This document shows, piece after piece, positions 55,031 to 64,000 of a stretch of DNA of 64,000 bases. Within the stretch, counting starts at the first letter, position 1; every line of letters starts with the position of its first letter. The notes beneath the pieces are model-generated. The model saw only the letters and a list, made by a program, of their open reading frames with translations. It searched no databases and had not been told where the DNA came from. Source of the DNA: Salaquimonas pukyongi (GTDB taxonomy: Bacteria; Pseudomonadota; Alphaproteobacteria; Rhizobiales; Rhizobiaceae); contig NZ_CP019044.1 in NCBI RefSeq assembly GCF_001953055.1, positions 1,364,001 through 1,428,000 on the forward strand, in the 5' to 3' direction. A program made the position numbers and the translations under genes.

Positions 55031-57085
55031 CTAAACGTCCAGCAGGTCGTCCGTGGCGAATTCGGCGTTTTCCTGGATGAACTTGAACCGCGCTTCCGGC
55101 TTGTTGCCCATCAGCTGGTCCACGGTCTTGCCGGTTGCCGCTTCCGGGCTTTCATCGACCACCACACGCAGCAGCGTGCGTTTTTTCGGGTCCATGGTGG
55201 TTTCCTTCAATTGCTGCGGCATCATCTCGCCAAGGCCCTTGAAGCGGGTGATTTCCACCTTGCCGCGTCCGGTAAACTCCGTCTCCAGCAATTCCTGGCG
55301 GTGCAGTTCATCGCGCGCATAGGCGGTTCTGCCGCCCTGGGAAAGCTTGAACAGCGGCGGCACCGCCATGTACAGATGCCCGCCGCGGACGATCTCCGGT
55401 ATCTCCTGATAGAAAAACGTGATCAGCAGCGAGGCGATGTGGGCTCCGTCCACATCAGCATCGGTCATGATGATGATACGGTCATAGCGCAGATCTTCTT
55501 CGCGGTATTTCGACCGCGTGCCGCAGCCCAGCGCCTGGATCAGATCGGAAATCTGCTGGTTGGCCGCAAGCTTGTCGCGGCCGGCCGAAGCAACGTTGAG
55601 GATTTTGCCCCTCAGCGGCAAAATCGCCTGATTGACACGGTTGCGCGCCTGCTTGGCCGAGCCGCCGGCAGAATCGCCCTCAACGATGAAAAGTTCCGTC
55701 CCCCCGGTGGCATTGGCCGAGCAATCGGCCAGCTTGCCCGGAAGCCGCAATTTGCGCGTTGCCGTCTTGCGGTTGATTTCCTTTTCCTTGCGCCGCCGCA
55801 GCCGCTCCTCGGCGCGGTCGACCACCCATTCGATCAGTTTGGCAGCCTGTGCCGGCGAGGCGGCAAGCCAGTGATCGAAGGGGTCGCGAATGGCGTTTTC
55901 GACAATGCGCTGGGCTTCCACCGTCGCCAGCTTGTCCTTGGTCTGGCCAACGAATTCCGGCTCGCGCACGAACACCGAAAGCATGGCGGCCGCCGATGTC
56001 ATGACATCGTCAGTAGTGATCATCGACACCTTCTTGTTGCCGATCATCTCGCCATAGGCTTTCAGCCCGCGCGTCAAGGCAATGCGGAAACCGGCTTCAT
56101 GGGTGCCCCCTTCAGGGGTTGGAATCGTGTTGCAGTAGGAATTGACGAAACCGTCATCCCCGTGCCATGCGACGGCCCATTCCACCGTGCCATTGCGGCC
56201 GGTATTTTCCGAGCGGCCGGAAAAGGGTTCCGCCGTTACCTTGTGCTGGCTGCCAAGCGAGGCTTCCAGATAGTCGCGCAGCCCGCCGGGAAAGTGGAAA
56301 CTCGCCTTTTGCGGCGTTTCGTCCTTTTCGCCCAGCAGTGAGGGGTCGCAGGTCCATCGGATTTCCACCCCGCCGAACAGATAGGCTTTCGAGCGGGCCA
56401 TCTTGAACAGCCGGGCAGGGGAGAACTTGCACCCCTTGCCGAAAATCTCAGGGTCCGGAAGAAACCGCACCTTCGTGCCGCGGCGGTTGTGGACTTCGCC
56501 GGCCTCTTTCAGCTTTCCCTTGGGTTTTCCCTGAGCGAACTCCTGAATATGAAGCTTGCGATTGCGGGCAACCTCCACCTGCAAATGCGCAGACAACGCA
56601 TTGACCACCGATACGCCGACCCCGTGCAGTCCGCCGGAGGTCTCATAGGCCTTGCCGTCGAACTTTCCACCTGCATGCAGGATCGTCATCACCACCTCGA
56701 CGGTGGACTTGTCCTTGAACTTGGGATGCGGCTCTACCGGAATGCCGCGCCCGTTGTCGGTGACGGAAAGATAGCCTTCCGCATCGAGTTCCACCTCGAT
56801 CCAGGATGCGTGGCCGGCCACCGCCTCATCCATGGCATTGTCGATGACCTCGGCGAACAGGTGGTGCATCGCCTTTTCGTCGGTGCCGCCGATATACATG
56901 CCGGGCCGCTTGCGCACCGGCTCAAGGCCCTCGAGCACGGCAATCGCATCGGCACCGTAGTCACCGCTGACGTCCTTGCCTTTTCCGGCAGCCGGCGCTT
57001 TGCCGCCGGTGCCCGGCTTATTGCCGTTGCCACCCATTTCCGGCTCAGCTTCGCTGCCGCCAAACAGATCGTTCGTATTGTCCAT
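55031..57085 (-). CDS. parE: DNA topoisomerase IV subunit B
   Basis: A 684-residue GHKL ATPase and TOPRIM subunit of topoisomerase IV, which unlinks daughter chromosomes. It has EVIDNAMDEAVAGHA with the catalytic Glu/Asn, NGRGIPVEPH, ETSGGLHGVGVSVVNALS, LFIVEGDSAGGSAKQARNR and MTDADVDGAHI. It lacks GyrB's extra C-terminal insertion. ATG at 57085 leads into an acidic/Gly-rich N-terminal region. The last 30 codons are duplicated at 54302-54394, and the TAG stop is formed as T plus AG of the element terminus. Confidence 0.95.
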   Translation of the reverse strand: MDNTNDLFGGSEAEPEMGGNGNKPGTGGKAPAAGKGKDVSGDYGADAIAVLEGLEPVRKRPGMYIGGTDEKAMHHLFAEVIDNAMDEAVAGHASWIEVELDAEGYLSVTDNGRGIPVEPHPKFKDKSTVEVVMTILHAGGKFDGKAYETSGGLHGVGVSVVNALSAHLQVEVARNRKLHIQEFAQGKPKGKLKEAGEVHNRRGTKVRFLPDPEIFGKGCKFSPARLFKMARSKAYLFGGVEIRWTCDPSLLGEKDETPQKASFHFPGGLRDYLEASLGSQHKVTAEPFSGRSENTGRNGTVEWAVAWHGDDGFVNSYCNTIPTPEGGTHEAGFRIALTRGLKAYGEMIGNKKVSMITTDDVMTSAAAMLSVFVREPEFVGQTKDKLATVEAQRIVENAIRDPFDHWLAASPAQAAKLIEWVVDRAEERLRRRKEKEINRKTATRKLRLPGKLADCSANATGGTELFIVEGDSAGGSAKQARNRVNQAILPLRGKILNVASAGRDKLAANQQISDLIQALGCGTRSKYREEDLRYDRIIIMTDADVDGAHIASLLITFFYQEIPEIVRGGHLYMAVPPLFKLSQGGRTAYARDELHRQELLETEFTGRGKVEITRFKGLGEMMPQQLKETTMDPKKRTLLRVVVDESPEAATGKTVDQLMGNKPEARFKFIQENAEFATDDLLDV

Positions 57086-57198
57086 GACGCTCGTATGGTT
57101 TGCCGCATTCAACGCTGTCGAATCACTCCGCAAACAATACCTGCTGGACTTCAGAATGGCGAGAGTCCTCCACCTGCCGGAAAGGACCGGTCCAGCAA

Positions 57199-57229
57199 AA
57201 ACCCGGCTGCCGTCTCCGGCAACCGGGTT
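57199..57229 (-). terminator. Intrinsic terminator of the BA14K gene
   Basis: On the minus strand, AACCCGGTTGCCG, loop GAGA, CGGCAGCCGGGTTT runs into T-rich sequence. It lies 50 bases after the BA14K stop and before parE. Confidence 0.85.
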
Positions 57230-57278
57230 CGCCCTGCGTCGAGGCGTGCGAGCGCGCCCTTTGAAGGGAAGTGGGGTC

Positions 57279-57788
57279 TTACTTCACGACGCAGAAATGG
57301 TCATACCCGTCATAGCCGCGAAACGTTCCCTTGGAGGGATTGAAGCTGCGGTATTTGGCATTGCACCAGCGATACCACTCCGGCGACCAGGGTTCGTAGG
57401 TGGCGCGCACCGTGTCTTCATAGGTGATGACGCGCGGCGCCGGTGCACGGTAGACCGGTTGCGGCGCTACATAACGCGGCTGGGGCTGAACGTAGATGAC
57501 TTCCGAGCGGCGGCTGCGATGGACCTGATCGGCAATGATCGCGCCTACGGCAAGACCAACGATACCCGCTGCCAGGGCATCACCATGATCGTGTCTGCGA
57601 TGCTTGCGGTGTTTCTTGCGCTTTTTGTGTTTCTTCACATACACGACATGCTGGCCATGGTGCTTTTTCCAGCGCTTCTTGTGCCCTGCATCGGCTGTCG
57701 CCACCGGCAGCACAATGGTTGCGAGAAATGCTGCGGCAACCGCCGTGGCGATGGCTTTCCTGACTGGTATCAATTCCTGATTGCTCAT
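57279..57788 (-). CDS. BA14K family exported protein
   Basis: A 169-residue protein with a signal peptide (about 1-38, AIATAVAAAFLATIVLPVA), a His/Lys-rich basic stretch (KKRWKKHHGQ, KKHKKRKKHRKHRRHDH) and a hydrophobic Gly/Ala segment (LAAGIVGLAVGAIIAD). The C-terminal BA14K domain reads WCNAKYRSFNPSKGTFRGYD, then GYDHFC. BA14K is a Brucella immunoreactive lectin-like protein. GGAGAGG precedes the ATG. A terminator follows. Confidence 0.9.
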   Translation of the reverse strand: MSNQELIPVRKAIATAVAAAFLATIVLPVATADAGHKKRWKKHHGQHVVYVKKHKKRKKHRKHRRHDHGDALAAGIVGLAVGAIIADQVHRSRRSEVIYVQPQPRYVAPQPVYRAPAPRVITYEDTVRATYEPWSPEWYRWCNAKYRSFNPSKGTFRGYDGYDHFCVVK

Positions 57789-57951
57789 CGTCCTCTCCAA
57801 TTATTCCCTGTTGGTGTTCAGCGGCACTCCGCCTTTTCTGCACCTTCGCAAATTCAGCCTGAACGCAAGCTGAACAGGCTTCGTTAACCAAGTTTGCGGT
57901 AAAAGCGGACGGAAAGTGGGGTTGGGCTGACACAATTCGGCCACCTGAACA

Positions 57952-58261
57952 AGAGACTTTCACGTTCATATGGAAGCCGTTTGAATGGTAGGATTTTTCG
58001 CATCTGACAAGGAGAACACCGCAGCAGGATGTTTATCCATCCTGCGAGGATTTCGGCGAAGTCAGGTTGGAAAAGCTTCCACAGCCGGGAGTTTGACCTG
58101 TTGAAACACCTGTCGTTCCTGCAATCGTTTGAACTTGGTTCTCGGGCCGTCGGACCGCGTTGCAAAAAGCTGACAGTGCCTGCACTGCTGCGCTATTTGC
58201 GCCTTGCCAAAGTCCCAATTGCCGGCGTTCAAGCGATTCCGTATGAAGGTGAAAGGTTCTA
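57952..58261 (-). repeat. Intergenic inverted-terminus repeat, copy 3 of 3 (inverted)
   Basis: The body is collinear with copies 1 and 2 when reversed, including the GCAGGATG-GATAAA-CATCCTGC hairpin. The termini are quite different in sequence (AGAGACTTTCACGTTCATAT... with ...GTATGAAGGTGAAAGGTTCT) yet pair at 20 of 25 positions. It fills most of the gap between BA14K and DUF2865. Confidence 0.85.
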
Positions 58262-58304
58262 GGATATTGGGCGCCGTCGTTTGGGGCGGACTTGAAAGGC
58301 GGAC

Positions 58305-59411
58305 ATGAAGGACAGCGCCAGCCATATGGCCAAAGGATATGGACGCAGGAACGCAGCCGGCCTGCTGTTGGCCACTGCCTTCCTGTTGACGGCCCTTGCC
58401 GCGGCCACACCCGCCAGCGCCCAAAGAGCGCTGTGCCGCTCGCTGCAGGCGGAACTGGCCGCCGTGGAGACGGGCAGGGGCGCGGGAAGCTCCGCCCGCT
58501 ACAAGGAATATGACCGTGCGGTGCGCCAGCAGGAACTGCAGATAAGAAAGACAGAACGCGCTGCACGGCGAAACGGCTGCAACCGCCGCCGTTCCAATGT
58601 CTGCCAGCGGATCAATTCAAGCCTTGCCGCCATGATTGCCAATCTTGAAAGCCTGCGCCGCCAGCGCGACCGGCTCGCGCCGCGCAAGGCAACCAGCCGC
58701 GACCGCGAGCGCATCATCCGTTCCATGCGCAACAATGGCTGCCTCGACAATGACCGTTCCACCGTCACCGTGCGCCGCCAGCAACAACAGCAGCCCGCAC
58801 GCTCCGGGCGCAGGACCCTGCTCGAGCAGATATTCGGAACCAAGACCTATTCCGACACCGGCGCCCATGGGGAAGTTGATCCCAACATGCACCGCCGCTT
58901 CGGCACGTTCAGAACCCTGTGTGTGAGAACCTGCGACGGTTATTATTTTCCCATCAGCTTTTCGACCACATCGGACCGCTTCATCACCGATGAGGACCAG
59001 TGCCAGAAAATGTGCCCGGGCACGCAAACCGAGCTCTTTTTTCACCCCATGCCCAACGGGGACGCGGAACAATCGATTTCCTTCCGCAGCGGCGAACCCT
59101 ACCAGAACCTGCCCAACGCCTTTGCCTACCGAAAGAATGTCGATACGTCCTGCACCTGCCGCTATCCAAAACGCGAGTTTGAGGAAGTCGCCGGGACCGA
59201 GCCTGATCCGGCTGAGCAGAATGACAGAAGCATCCCCGTTCCCCAATTCCGCATCGACCGGGATCTCGATCTCGACGGCCTCGCGCTGGCCGGGGGCAGG
59301 CTTTCGGCAAAGCGCCTCATCGCGCTGGCAAACCGGCGTGAAAGTGAACCTGCCGCAAACGGCAGTTCGCGTATCAGGATAGTCGGGCCAGAGTTCTTTC
59401 CCGTCCAATAA
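58305..59411 (+). CDS. DUF2865 exported protein
   Basis: A 368-residue exported protein: N-terminal signal peptide ([23 protein letters not shown]), then a coiled-coil-like Arg/Gln-rich region (about 60-170), then the DUF2865 domain with [40 protein letters not shown] and SCTCRYPK. The paired Cys motifs suggest disulfides. Function unknown; the family is largely rhizobial. The 3' end overlaps gltX by 38 bases on the opposite strand. Confidence 0.88.
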   Translation: MKDSASHMAKGYGRRNAAGLLLATAFLLTALAAATPASAQRALCRSLQAELAAVETGRGAGSSARYKEYDRAVRQQELQIRKTERAARRNGCNRRRSNVCQRINSSLAAMIANLESLRRQRDRLAPRKATSRDRERIIRSMRNNGCLDNDRSTVTVRRQQQQQPARSGRRTLLEQIFGTKTYSDTGAHGEVDPNMHRRFGTFRTLCVRTCDGYYFPISFSTTSDRFITDEDQCQKMCPGTQTELFFHPMPNGDAEQSISFRSGEPYQNLPNAFAYRKNVDTSCTCRYPKREFEEVAGTEPDPAEQNDRSIPVPQFRIDRDLDLDGLALAGGRLSAKRLIALANRRESEPAANGSSRIRIVGPEFFPVQ

Positions 59412-60732
59412 ACGGTAACAGCGCCGCCAGTTCCGGTCCGTGACCTTCCCCCGTCAGCGCTTTTCTGAGCGGCATGAACAGGCTCTTGCCCTTGCGGCCG
59501 GTTTTTTCCTTAACGCTCGCTGTCCAGACACTCCAGGTGGTTTCGTTCCAGGGCTCGTCCGGCAGCAGTTCTGCCGCCGTTTGAATGAACTCGGCATCTT
59601 CAGCGTCGATTTGCGGGGTTGCGCTTTCAACACGCTGCCACCAGAAGGCTGCCTCTTCCACCTTGTCGATGTTGCCGCGCACCGCATTCCAGAACGTTTC
59701 CCCGCCGCCAACGCCCGCGGCTGCGAGCCGGCCGGCCACCGCGTCAAACGGCATCTCATGCACCAGCCTGGCATTCAGCTTGTCCAGTTCGCCAACATCG
59801 AATTTGGCCGCCGATTTTGTAACCGAGGCGATGTCGAAATGGCTTACCAGTTCGTCCATGGAGGCAATCGCCTCCACCGGGCCTGAAGTGCCGATCAGTG
59901 TGGCGAGCGAGGCAACGGCCATCGGTTCGTAATGGTCGTCCGCCAGCGCCTGCAGCGACAGCGATCCCAACCGCTTTGAAAGCCCTTCGCCGGATGCTGT
60001 CGTCAGCAGGTTGTGATGGCCGAAACCCGGTGCATCGGCGCCCATCGCCTCGAAGATGGCGATCTGCACCCCGGTATTGGTGACGTGATCATCGCCCCGG
60101 ATGATATGGGTAACCCCCATGTCGATATCGTCGACAACGCTTGGCAGGGTATAAAGCCAGCTTCCGTCCTCGCGCACCAGAACGGGATCGGAGAGCGACG
60201 CCAGATCGACGGTCTGGGGACCGCGCACCAGATCGTCCCAGTGAACTTCCGTGCGTTCCGGCTTGAAGGGATCCCCCTTGTGGTTTGGCAGCAGAAAGCG
60301 CCAGTGGGGTGTGCGGCCTTCTGCGCTAAACCCCGCAAGTTCCTCTTTGCTGTAGCGCAATCCGGCCCGGTTATAGACAGGCGGCAGGCCGCGCATGGCC
60401 AGCCGCTTGCGCTGACGGTCAAGTTCGTCTGCGCTCTCATAGCAGGCATAGAGCAGGCCGGCATCCTTCAGCTTCCGCGTTGCCGCTTCGTGTGCCTGCA
60501 TGCGTTCGGACTGACGTTCGACGCGGTCGGGGGTAATGCCGAGCCAGGCAAGGTCGCGGGCAATGCCCTCTGCATATTCCTGTTTTGAGCGCACCCGGTC
60601 GGTGTCGTCATAGCGCAGGATGAAGGTTCCGTTGTTCTGACGCGCGTAAATCCAGTTGATCAGCGCCGTTCTGGCATTGCCGATATGGATGTTGCCGGTG
60701 GGCGAGGGGGCGAAACGGACGGTAACGGTCAT
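59374..60732 (-). CDS. gltX: Glutamate-tRNA ligase
   Basis: A 452-residue class I glutamyl-tRNA synthetase. The HIGH motif is HIGNA (after FAPSPTGN) and the KMSKS-type motif is [10 protein letters not shown], with [11 protein letters not shown] between. The ATG at 60732 overlaps the upstream MFS stop by 4 bases. Rhizobia usually carry two gltX genes, one of which may act on tRNA(Gln), which fits the presence of GatCAB in this window. Which of the two this is cannot be told. Confidence 0.95.
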   Translation of the reverse strand: MTVTVRFAPSPTGNIHIGNARTALINWIYARQNNGTFILRYDDTDRVRSKQEYAEGIARDLAWLGITPDRVERQSERMQAHEAATRKLKDAGLLYACYESADELDRQRKRLAMRGLPPVYNRAGLRYSKEELAGFSAEGRTPHWRFLLPNHKGDPFKPERTEVHWDDLVRGPQTVDLASLSDPVLVREDGSWLYTLPSVVDDIDMGVTHIIRGDDHVTNTGVQIAIFEAMGADAPGFGHHNLLTTASGEGLSKRLGSLSLQALADDHYEPMAVASLATLIGTSGPVEAIASMDELVSHFDIASVTKSAAKFDVGELDKLNARLVHEMPFDAVAGRLAAAGVGGGETFWNAVRGNIDKVEEAAFWWQRVESATPQIDAEDAEFIQTAAELLPDEPWNETTWSVWTASVKEKTGRKGKSLFMPLRKALTGEGHGPELAALLPFIGRERTLARLS

Positions 60733-61967
60733 GCGGGTCGGGTATCCAGACGTTCGGTGTTGGCTCTGGCGATGAGTTTGCGCGCTACAAACAGCATTAC
60801 GGCGCTGGCCGCAAGACACCACAGGCCCATGACGAAAATCTGTTTTGGATAGGCAATGCCGGCATCGATCAGAATGCCGCTCACGCCCGGCCCCAGGGCG
60901 CTGGAAAGCACCATCAGGGCAACGGTGATGGCGCGGATGCCGCCCAGATGCAGCGTGCCGTAGATTTCCGGCCACAGCGCGCCGAACAGGGTGGAGAAAA
61001 AGCCGTAGGAAATGCCCATCAGCCCCATGAAGAGAAAGATGCCGCTTTCACCGGTCACCAAGGACAGGGCAAAGCAGGAGGCAGCAAGGGGCAGCAGAAA
61101 GACCGGCAGGATCGCCGGTGCGCCGAAGCGGTCGATGAGCTGGCCGCAGATCAGCGCGAACAGAACCGTCATCGCTGCCATCAGCGAGAAGGCGGCCGCA
61201 AAGGCATTAAGCTCCCAGCCGCGCAATTCGACCAGATAGGCCTGATGAAAGAAGATGGTCGTGCCGATGAAGGAAGGCGCGAGCACGCCGGTCAGCATCA
61301 CCCAGAACAGCGCATCGCGCATGACCTCGCCCCGCGTCCAGTCCCTTGCCACGCGCGGCCTTGCCGGCCCCTCATTGGTGCCCGGTACGCGCTCCACCCG
61401 CATCAGGCCGTAAAGCACCGGCAAGGCGATGAAAACCAGCAGCGCGGCCATGGCAAGCCAGGAGTGGCGCCATCCAACGGCGGCAAACAGCGATACCATG
61501 GCGATCGGCAGCAGTGCTTCGCCGCCCTGAAGGCCGACCGTGGCGATGGAAACCGCCGTGCCGCGCCTTGCAGCATACCATTTGCCCATGGCCGTCATGG
61601 CAGTGTGGCTCATCATGCCCTGGCCAAACAGCCGAAGCAGGTAGAGCGTCAGCCCGAGCAGCACCACCGATCGGGACCTGGACATCAAAAAGCAGGCAAG
61701 ACCCAGCATGGGAATGATAAAGGCGGTTGTTGTGGCAATCGACAGGCGATCGACGACCCGTCCCAGCCAGGTCAGCGTTATCGCGCTTGCCAGCGTCGCC
61801 AGCATGTAGAGGGAGCCCCACTCGCCGTTCGACAGCCCGTATTCGGCGCGAATTTCACCGCCCGAAAGCGCGATAAAAAACGTCTGGCCGAACGAAGAGA
61901 AGAAGCACAGCAAAAACCCGCCGCCAATCCAGCGGGCATTATCGCGAAGAAAGGTGAAAATGGTCAT
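60729..61967 (-). CDS. MFS transporter
   Basis: A 412-residue major facilitator with about twelve hydrophobic segments. [19 protein letters not shown] and [16 protein letters not shown] form the loop signature; a central hydrophilic loop follows segment six ([16 protein letters not shown]). It resembles the oxalate/formate antiporter-like or monocarboxylate subgroup, but the substrate is unknown. It overlaps gltX by 4 bases, so the two are probably co-transcribed. Confidence 0.88.
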   Translation of the reverse strand: MTIFTFLRDNARWIGGGFLLCFFSSFGQTFFIALSGGEIRAEYGLSNGEWGSLYMLATLASAITLTWLGRVVDRLSIATTTAFIIPMLGLACFLMSRSRSVVLLGLTLYLLRLFGQGMMSHTAMTAMGKWYAARRGTAVSIATVGLQGGEALLPIAMVSLFAAVGWRHSWLAMAALLVFIALPVLYGLMRVERVPGTNEGPARPRVARDWTRGEVMRDALFWVMLTGVLAPSFIGTTIFFHQAYLVELRGWELNAFAAAFSLMAAMTVLFALICGQLIDRFGAPAILPVFLLPLAASCFALSLVTGESGIFLFMGLMGISYGFFSTLFGALWPEIYGTLHLGGIRAITVALMVLSSALGPGVSGILIDAGIAYPKQIFVMGLWCLAASAVMLFVARKLIARANTERLDTRPA

Positions 61968-62002
61968 GTGGCCTGCTGCACCGGCTTTGTTGTAATGGAA
62001 AT

Positions 62003-63676
62003 CTATCCCCTGTCCCGATACCGGTTGGTGATCGGATAGCGCCGGTCGCGGCCGAACTGCTTGCGGGTGATTTTTACCCCCGGCGCCGATTGCCGCCGCT
62101 TGTATTCGGCGATGTAGAGCAGGTGTTCGATGCGGTGCACAATTTCCTCGTCATGGCCGCGGGCGACGATCTCTTCCGTCGACATTTCCTTTTCCACAAG
62201 ACATTCCAGAATGTCGTCGAGCACGGGGTAGGGCGGCAGGGAATCCTGATCCGTCTGGTCAGGCCGCAATTCGGCCGACGGCGCCTTGTCGATGATGTTC
62301 TGCGGGATCACCATGCCCGTGGGGCCCTTGCAGTCCGGCGGATGGTGCTTGTTGCGCCAGTCCGCCAGTTCATAGACCCGCATCTTGTAGAGGTCCTTGA
62401 TCGGATTATAGCCGCCATTCATGTCGCCATAAAGCGTGGCATAACCCACCGACATTTCCGACTTGTTGCCGGTGGTGACCACCATGGAGCCGAACTTGTT
62501 GGAAATCGCCATCAGGATAACGCCGCGCGCCCGCGATTGCAGGTTTTCCTCCGTTACCCCTTCATCGGTGCCGTCAAAGGCGGCATCGAGCGCTGCATGA
62601 AAGCCCTTTACCGGTTCTTCAATGGGGATGACCTCATAACGCGTGCCCAAAAGTTCGGCGCATTCGGCGGCATCCTTGAAACTGTCTTTCGAGGTATATT
62701 TGTAGGGCAGCATGATGCAGCGCACGCGTTCCTCGCCCAGGGCATCAACGCCCATCGCCGCACAGATCGCCGAGTCGATGCCGCCGGAAAGCCCCAGCAC
62801 CACATTCTTGAAGCCGTTCTTGTCGACATAATCGCGCAGACCCATCACACAGGCGCGCCAGTCGGCCTCGTCGGCATCGGGCAGGCGGGCAAGCGCATGG
62901 GTATCGCAGGTCCACTCATCCCCATCGCGCCGCCAGGTGGTAGTTACCACGCTTGCCTCGAACTGGTTCATCTGAACGGCAAGCGTCTTGTCGGCGTTCA
63001 TGACGAACGAACCGCCGTCGAAAACCAGTTCGTCCTGGCCGCCAAGCTGGTTGGCATAGACCATGGGAAGGCCCGATTCGATGATCTGGCGGATCACCAC
63101 CTGCTGACGCACCTCCATCTTGTCGCGGTAATAGGGCGAACCGTTGGGCACCAGCAGGATTTCGGCGCCTGATTCGGCCAGCGTCTCGCAAACGCCCATC
63201 TCGCCCCAGATGTCCTCGCAGATCGGAATGCCGAGCCGCACCCCGCGGAAGTTGACCGGCCCCGGCATGGGGCCGGCGGCAAACACGCGTTTTTCGTCGA
63301 ATTCGCCATAGTTCGGCAGATCGGCCTTCATTCGCCAGGTCTTGATTTTGCCCCCGTCCAGCACGGCAACGGCGTTGTATACCTCGTCCTTGTGCACATA
63401 GGGCGAACCGATGACGATGCCGGGGCCGCCATCGGCGGTCACTTTCGCCAGTTCTTCCACCGCCTCCATGCAATCGCGCAGAAAGGCCGGTTTGCGCACC
63501 AGATCTTCCGGCGGATAGCCGGAAATGAACAATTCGGTGAAAAAAACCAGATCGGCATGGCTGCGTGCAGCATCGCCATGGGCTTCGCGGGCAAGCGCCA
63601 GATTGCCGGCAATGTCGCCCATGGTCGGATTTTGTTGCGCTATCGCGATGCGCAGCGTGTCGGGGCGTTTGGCCAT
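62003..63676 (-). CDS. nadE: Glutamine-dependent NAD+ synthetase
   Basis: A 557-residue NAD synthetase. The N-terminal nitrilase-fold glutaminase has Glu48, Lys117 and Cys153 (IPICEDIWGE). The C-terminal synthetase has the pyrophosphatase loop LGLSGGIDSAI and GDMNGGYNPIKDLYK. It makes NAD from deamido-NAD, ATP and glutamine. It lies just after the malic enzyme, whose stop overlaps its GGAGGGG ribosome-binding region. Confidence 0.96.
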   Translation of the reverse strand: MAKRPDTLRIAIAQQNPTMGDIAGNLALAREAHGDAARSHADLVFFTELFISGYPPEDLVRKPAFLRDCMEAVEELAKVTADGGPGIVIGSPYVHKDEVYNAVAVLDGGKIKTWRMKADLPNYGEFDEKRVFAAGPMPGPVNFRGVRLGIPICEDIWGEMGVCETLAESGAEILLVPNGSPYYRDKMEVRQQVVIRQIIESGLPMVYANQLGGQDELVFDGGSFVMNADKTLAVQMNQFEASVVTTTWRRDGDEWTCDTHALARLPDADEADWRACVMGLRDYVDKNGFKNVVLGLSGGIDSAICAAMGVDALGEERVRCIMLPYKYTSKDSFKDAAECAELLGTRYEVIPIEEPVKGFHAALDAAFDGTDEGVTEENLQSRARGVILMAISNKFGSMVVTTGNKSEMSVGYATLYGDMNGGYNPIKDLYKMRVYELADWRNKHHPPDCKGPTGMVIPQNIIDKAPSAELRPDQTDQDSLPPYPVLDDILECLVEKEMSTEEIVARGHDEEIVHRIEHLLYIAEYKRRQSAPGVKITRKQFGRDRRYPITNRYRDRG

Positions 63677-63681
63677 CGCGT

Positions 63682-64000
63682 TTACCCCTCCTGATGATGA
63701 ATGGCATCAACGGCAGCAATCGCCGAAATGTTGAAGACCCCGCGGGAGGTCACCGCCGGCGTCAGCACATGGGCGGCCTTGGCCGTTCCCAGCAGGATCG
63801 GGCCGACCTGCAGCCCGTCTGCCATCTGCTTGGCAACCGAAAGCGTGATGTTTGCGGCGTCCAGGTTGGGAAAGATCAGCAGGTTCGCATGTCCCTTGAG
63901 CCGCGACATCGGCATCACCCGGTCGCGGATCAGGCGTGAAAGCGCCGTGTCGCCATGCATTTCGCCGTCGACCTCGAGTTCGGGGTCGAGTTCGTGCAGG
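63682..64000 (-). CDS. maeB: C-terminus of NADP-dependent malic enzyme (phosphotransacetylase-like domain), partial
   Basis: A partial gene whose start lies beyond the right edge. The visible 105 codons read ELDPELEVDGEMHGDTALS, ANLLIFPNLDAANITLSVAK and VGPILLGTAKAAHVL, the C-terminal part of the phosphate acetyltransferase-like domain fused to malic enzyme in proteobacterial MaeB. In MaeB this domain is regulatory rather than catalytic. A stand-alone Pta would also show this pattern, but the wording favours MaeB. Confidence 0.9.
   Translation of the reverse strand, partial: LHELDPELEVDGEMHGDTALSRLIRDRVMPMSRLKGHANLLIFPNLDAANITLSVAKQMADGLQVGPILLGTAKAAHVLTPAVTSRGVFNISAIAAVDAIHHQEG

Larger units (their letters stand above)
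54395..55032. mobile_element. Candidate small element with a toxin-antitoxin module
   Basis: The insert's ends resemble each other as inverted repeats: AGAGTCTGCGTTGAT at the left and the complement of ATCAAGACACGCTCT at the right (11 of 15 positions). The right end matches the terminus of the intergenic repeats at 4471-4777 and 39133-39441. No transposase or integrase is inside. Mobility is inferred from the flanking duplication and termini. Confidence 0.55.
54306..55122. repeat. 88-bp direct repeat of the parE 3' end flanking an insert
   Basis: Copies are at 54306-54393 and 55035-55122, 87 of 88 bases identical. They flank 641 bases that carry the DUF433 and DUF5615 genes. Homology stops abruptly at both ends. 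Confidence 0.95.

Overview
The window is GC-rich chromosomal DNA of an alphaproteobacterium, almost certainly a member of the Hyphomicrobiales (Rhizobiales). The evidence is gene content and order. DUF3572, divK, pleD and rpmG lie together. A suf operon runs iscS-like, sufB, sufC, sufD, sufS, sufT, sufA behind a perfect Irr-type (ICE) palindrome. Families largely confined to this order are also present (EipB/DUF1849, BA14K, DUF2865, DUF6105), and pyrB is overlapped by a dihydroorotase homologue with a degenerate metal site. I could not place the genus. I saw no rRNA, tRNA, CRISPR array, integrase or transposase.

Layout: 0-9.4 kb holds a probable ClpA tail, an envelope and lipid group (HIT, DUF482, GDPD, EipB), DNA polymerase IV, the DivK/PleD cell-cycle and c-di-GMP pair, and L33. 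9.5-21.8 kb is a leftward housekeeping block: MFS, a frameshifted NUDIX gene, DUF983, RNase R, topoisomerase I, DprA, PlsY, PyrC-like and PyrB. 22.0-23.8 kb is an A+T-rich island with one OLD-like ATPase/nuclease gene. 24-40 kb carries AidB, an AEC permease, RuvX, GatC/GatA/GatB (with a GNAT gene between gatC and gatA), transporters, a PLP enzyme, DgcN and glutamate dehydrogenase. 42-50 kb is the Fe-S assembly operon, with an extra 55-residue membrane protein and a cupin between sufB and sufC. 50-64 kb holds a 5'-truncated PhyH gene, a DEAD-box helicase, a DUF433/DUF5615 toxin-antitoxin pair, ParE, BA14K and DUF2865 exported proteins, GltX, MFS, NadE and the end of malic enzyme.

The most unusual signals are non-coding or boundary features. 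A family of about 308-bp intergenic elements occurs three times (4471-4777, 39133-39441, and inverted at 57952-58261). The bodies align without obvious gaps over long stretches, but the roughly 24-bp terminal inverted repeats differ between copies while still pairing within each copy, and an internal hairpin in one copy has also changed on both sides. Similar AGAG...CTCT termini bound a 638-bp insert with the DUF433/DUF5615 module, placed between two 88-bp direct copies of the parE 3' end. That looks like a small element that duplicated and regenerated the end of parE. Other points of note are 14-bp-period tandem repeats in three intergenic regions, paired palindromes with compensatory changes, and an intrinsic-terminator motif facing away from topA with no gene in front of it.
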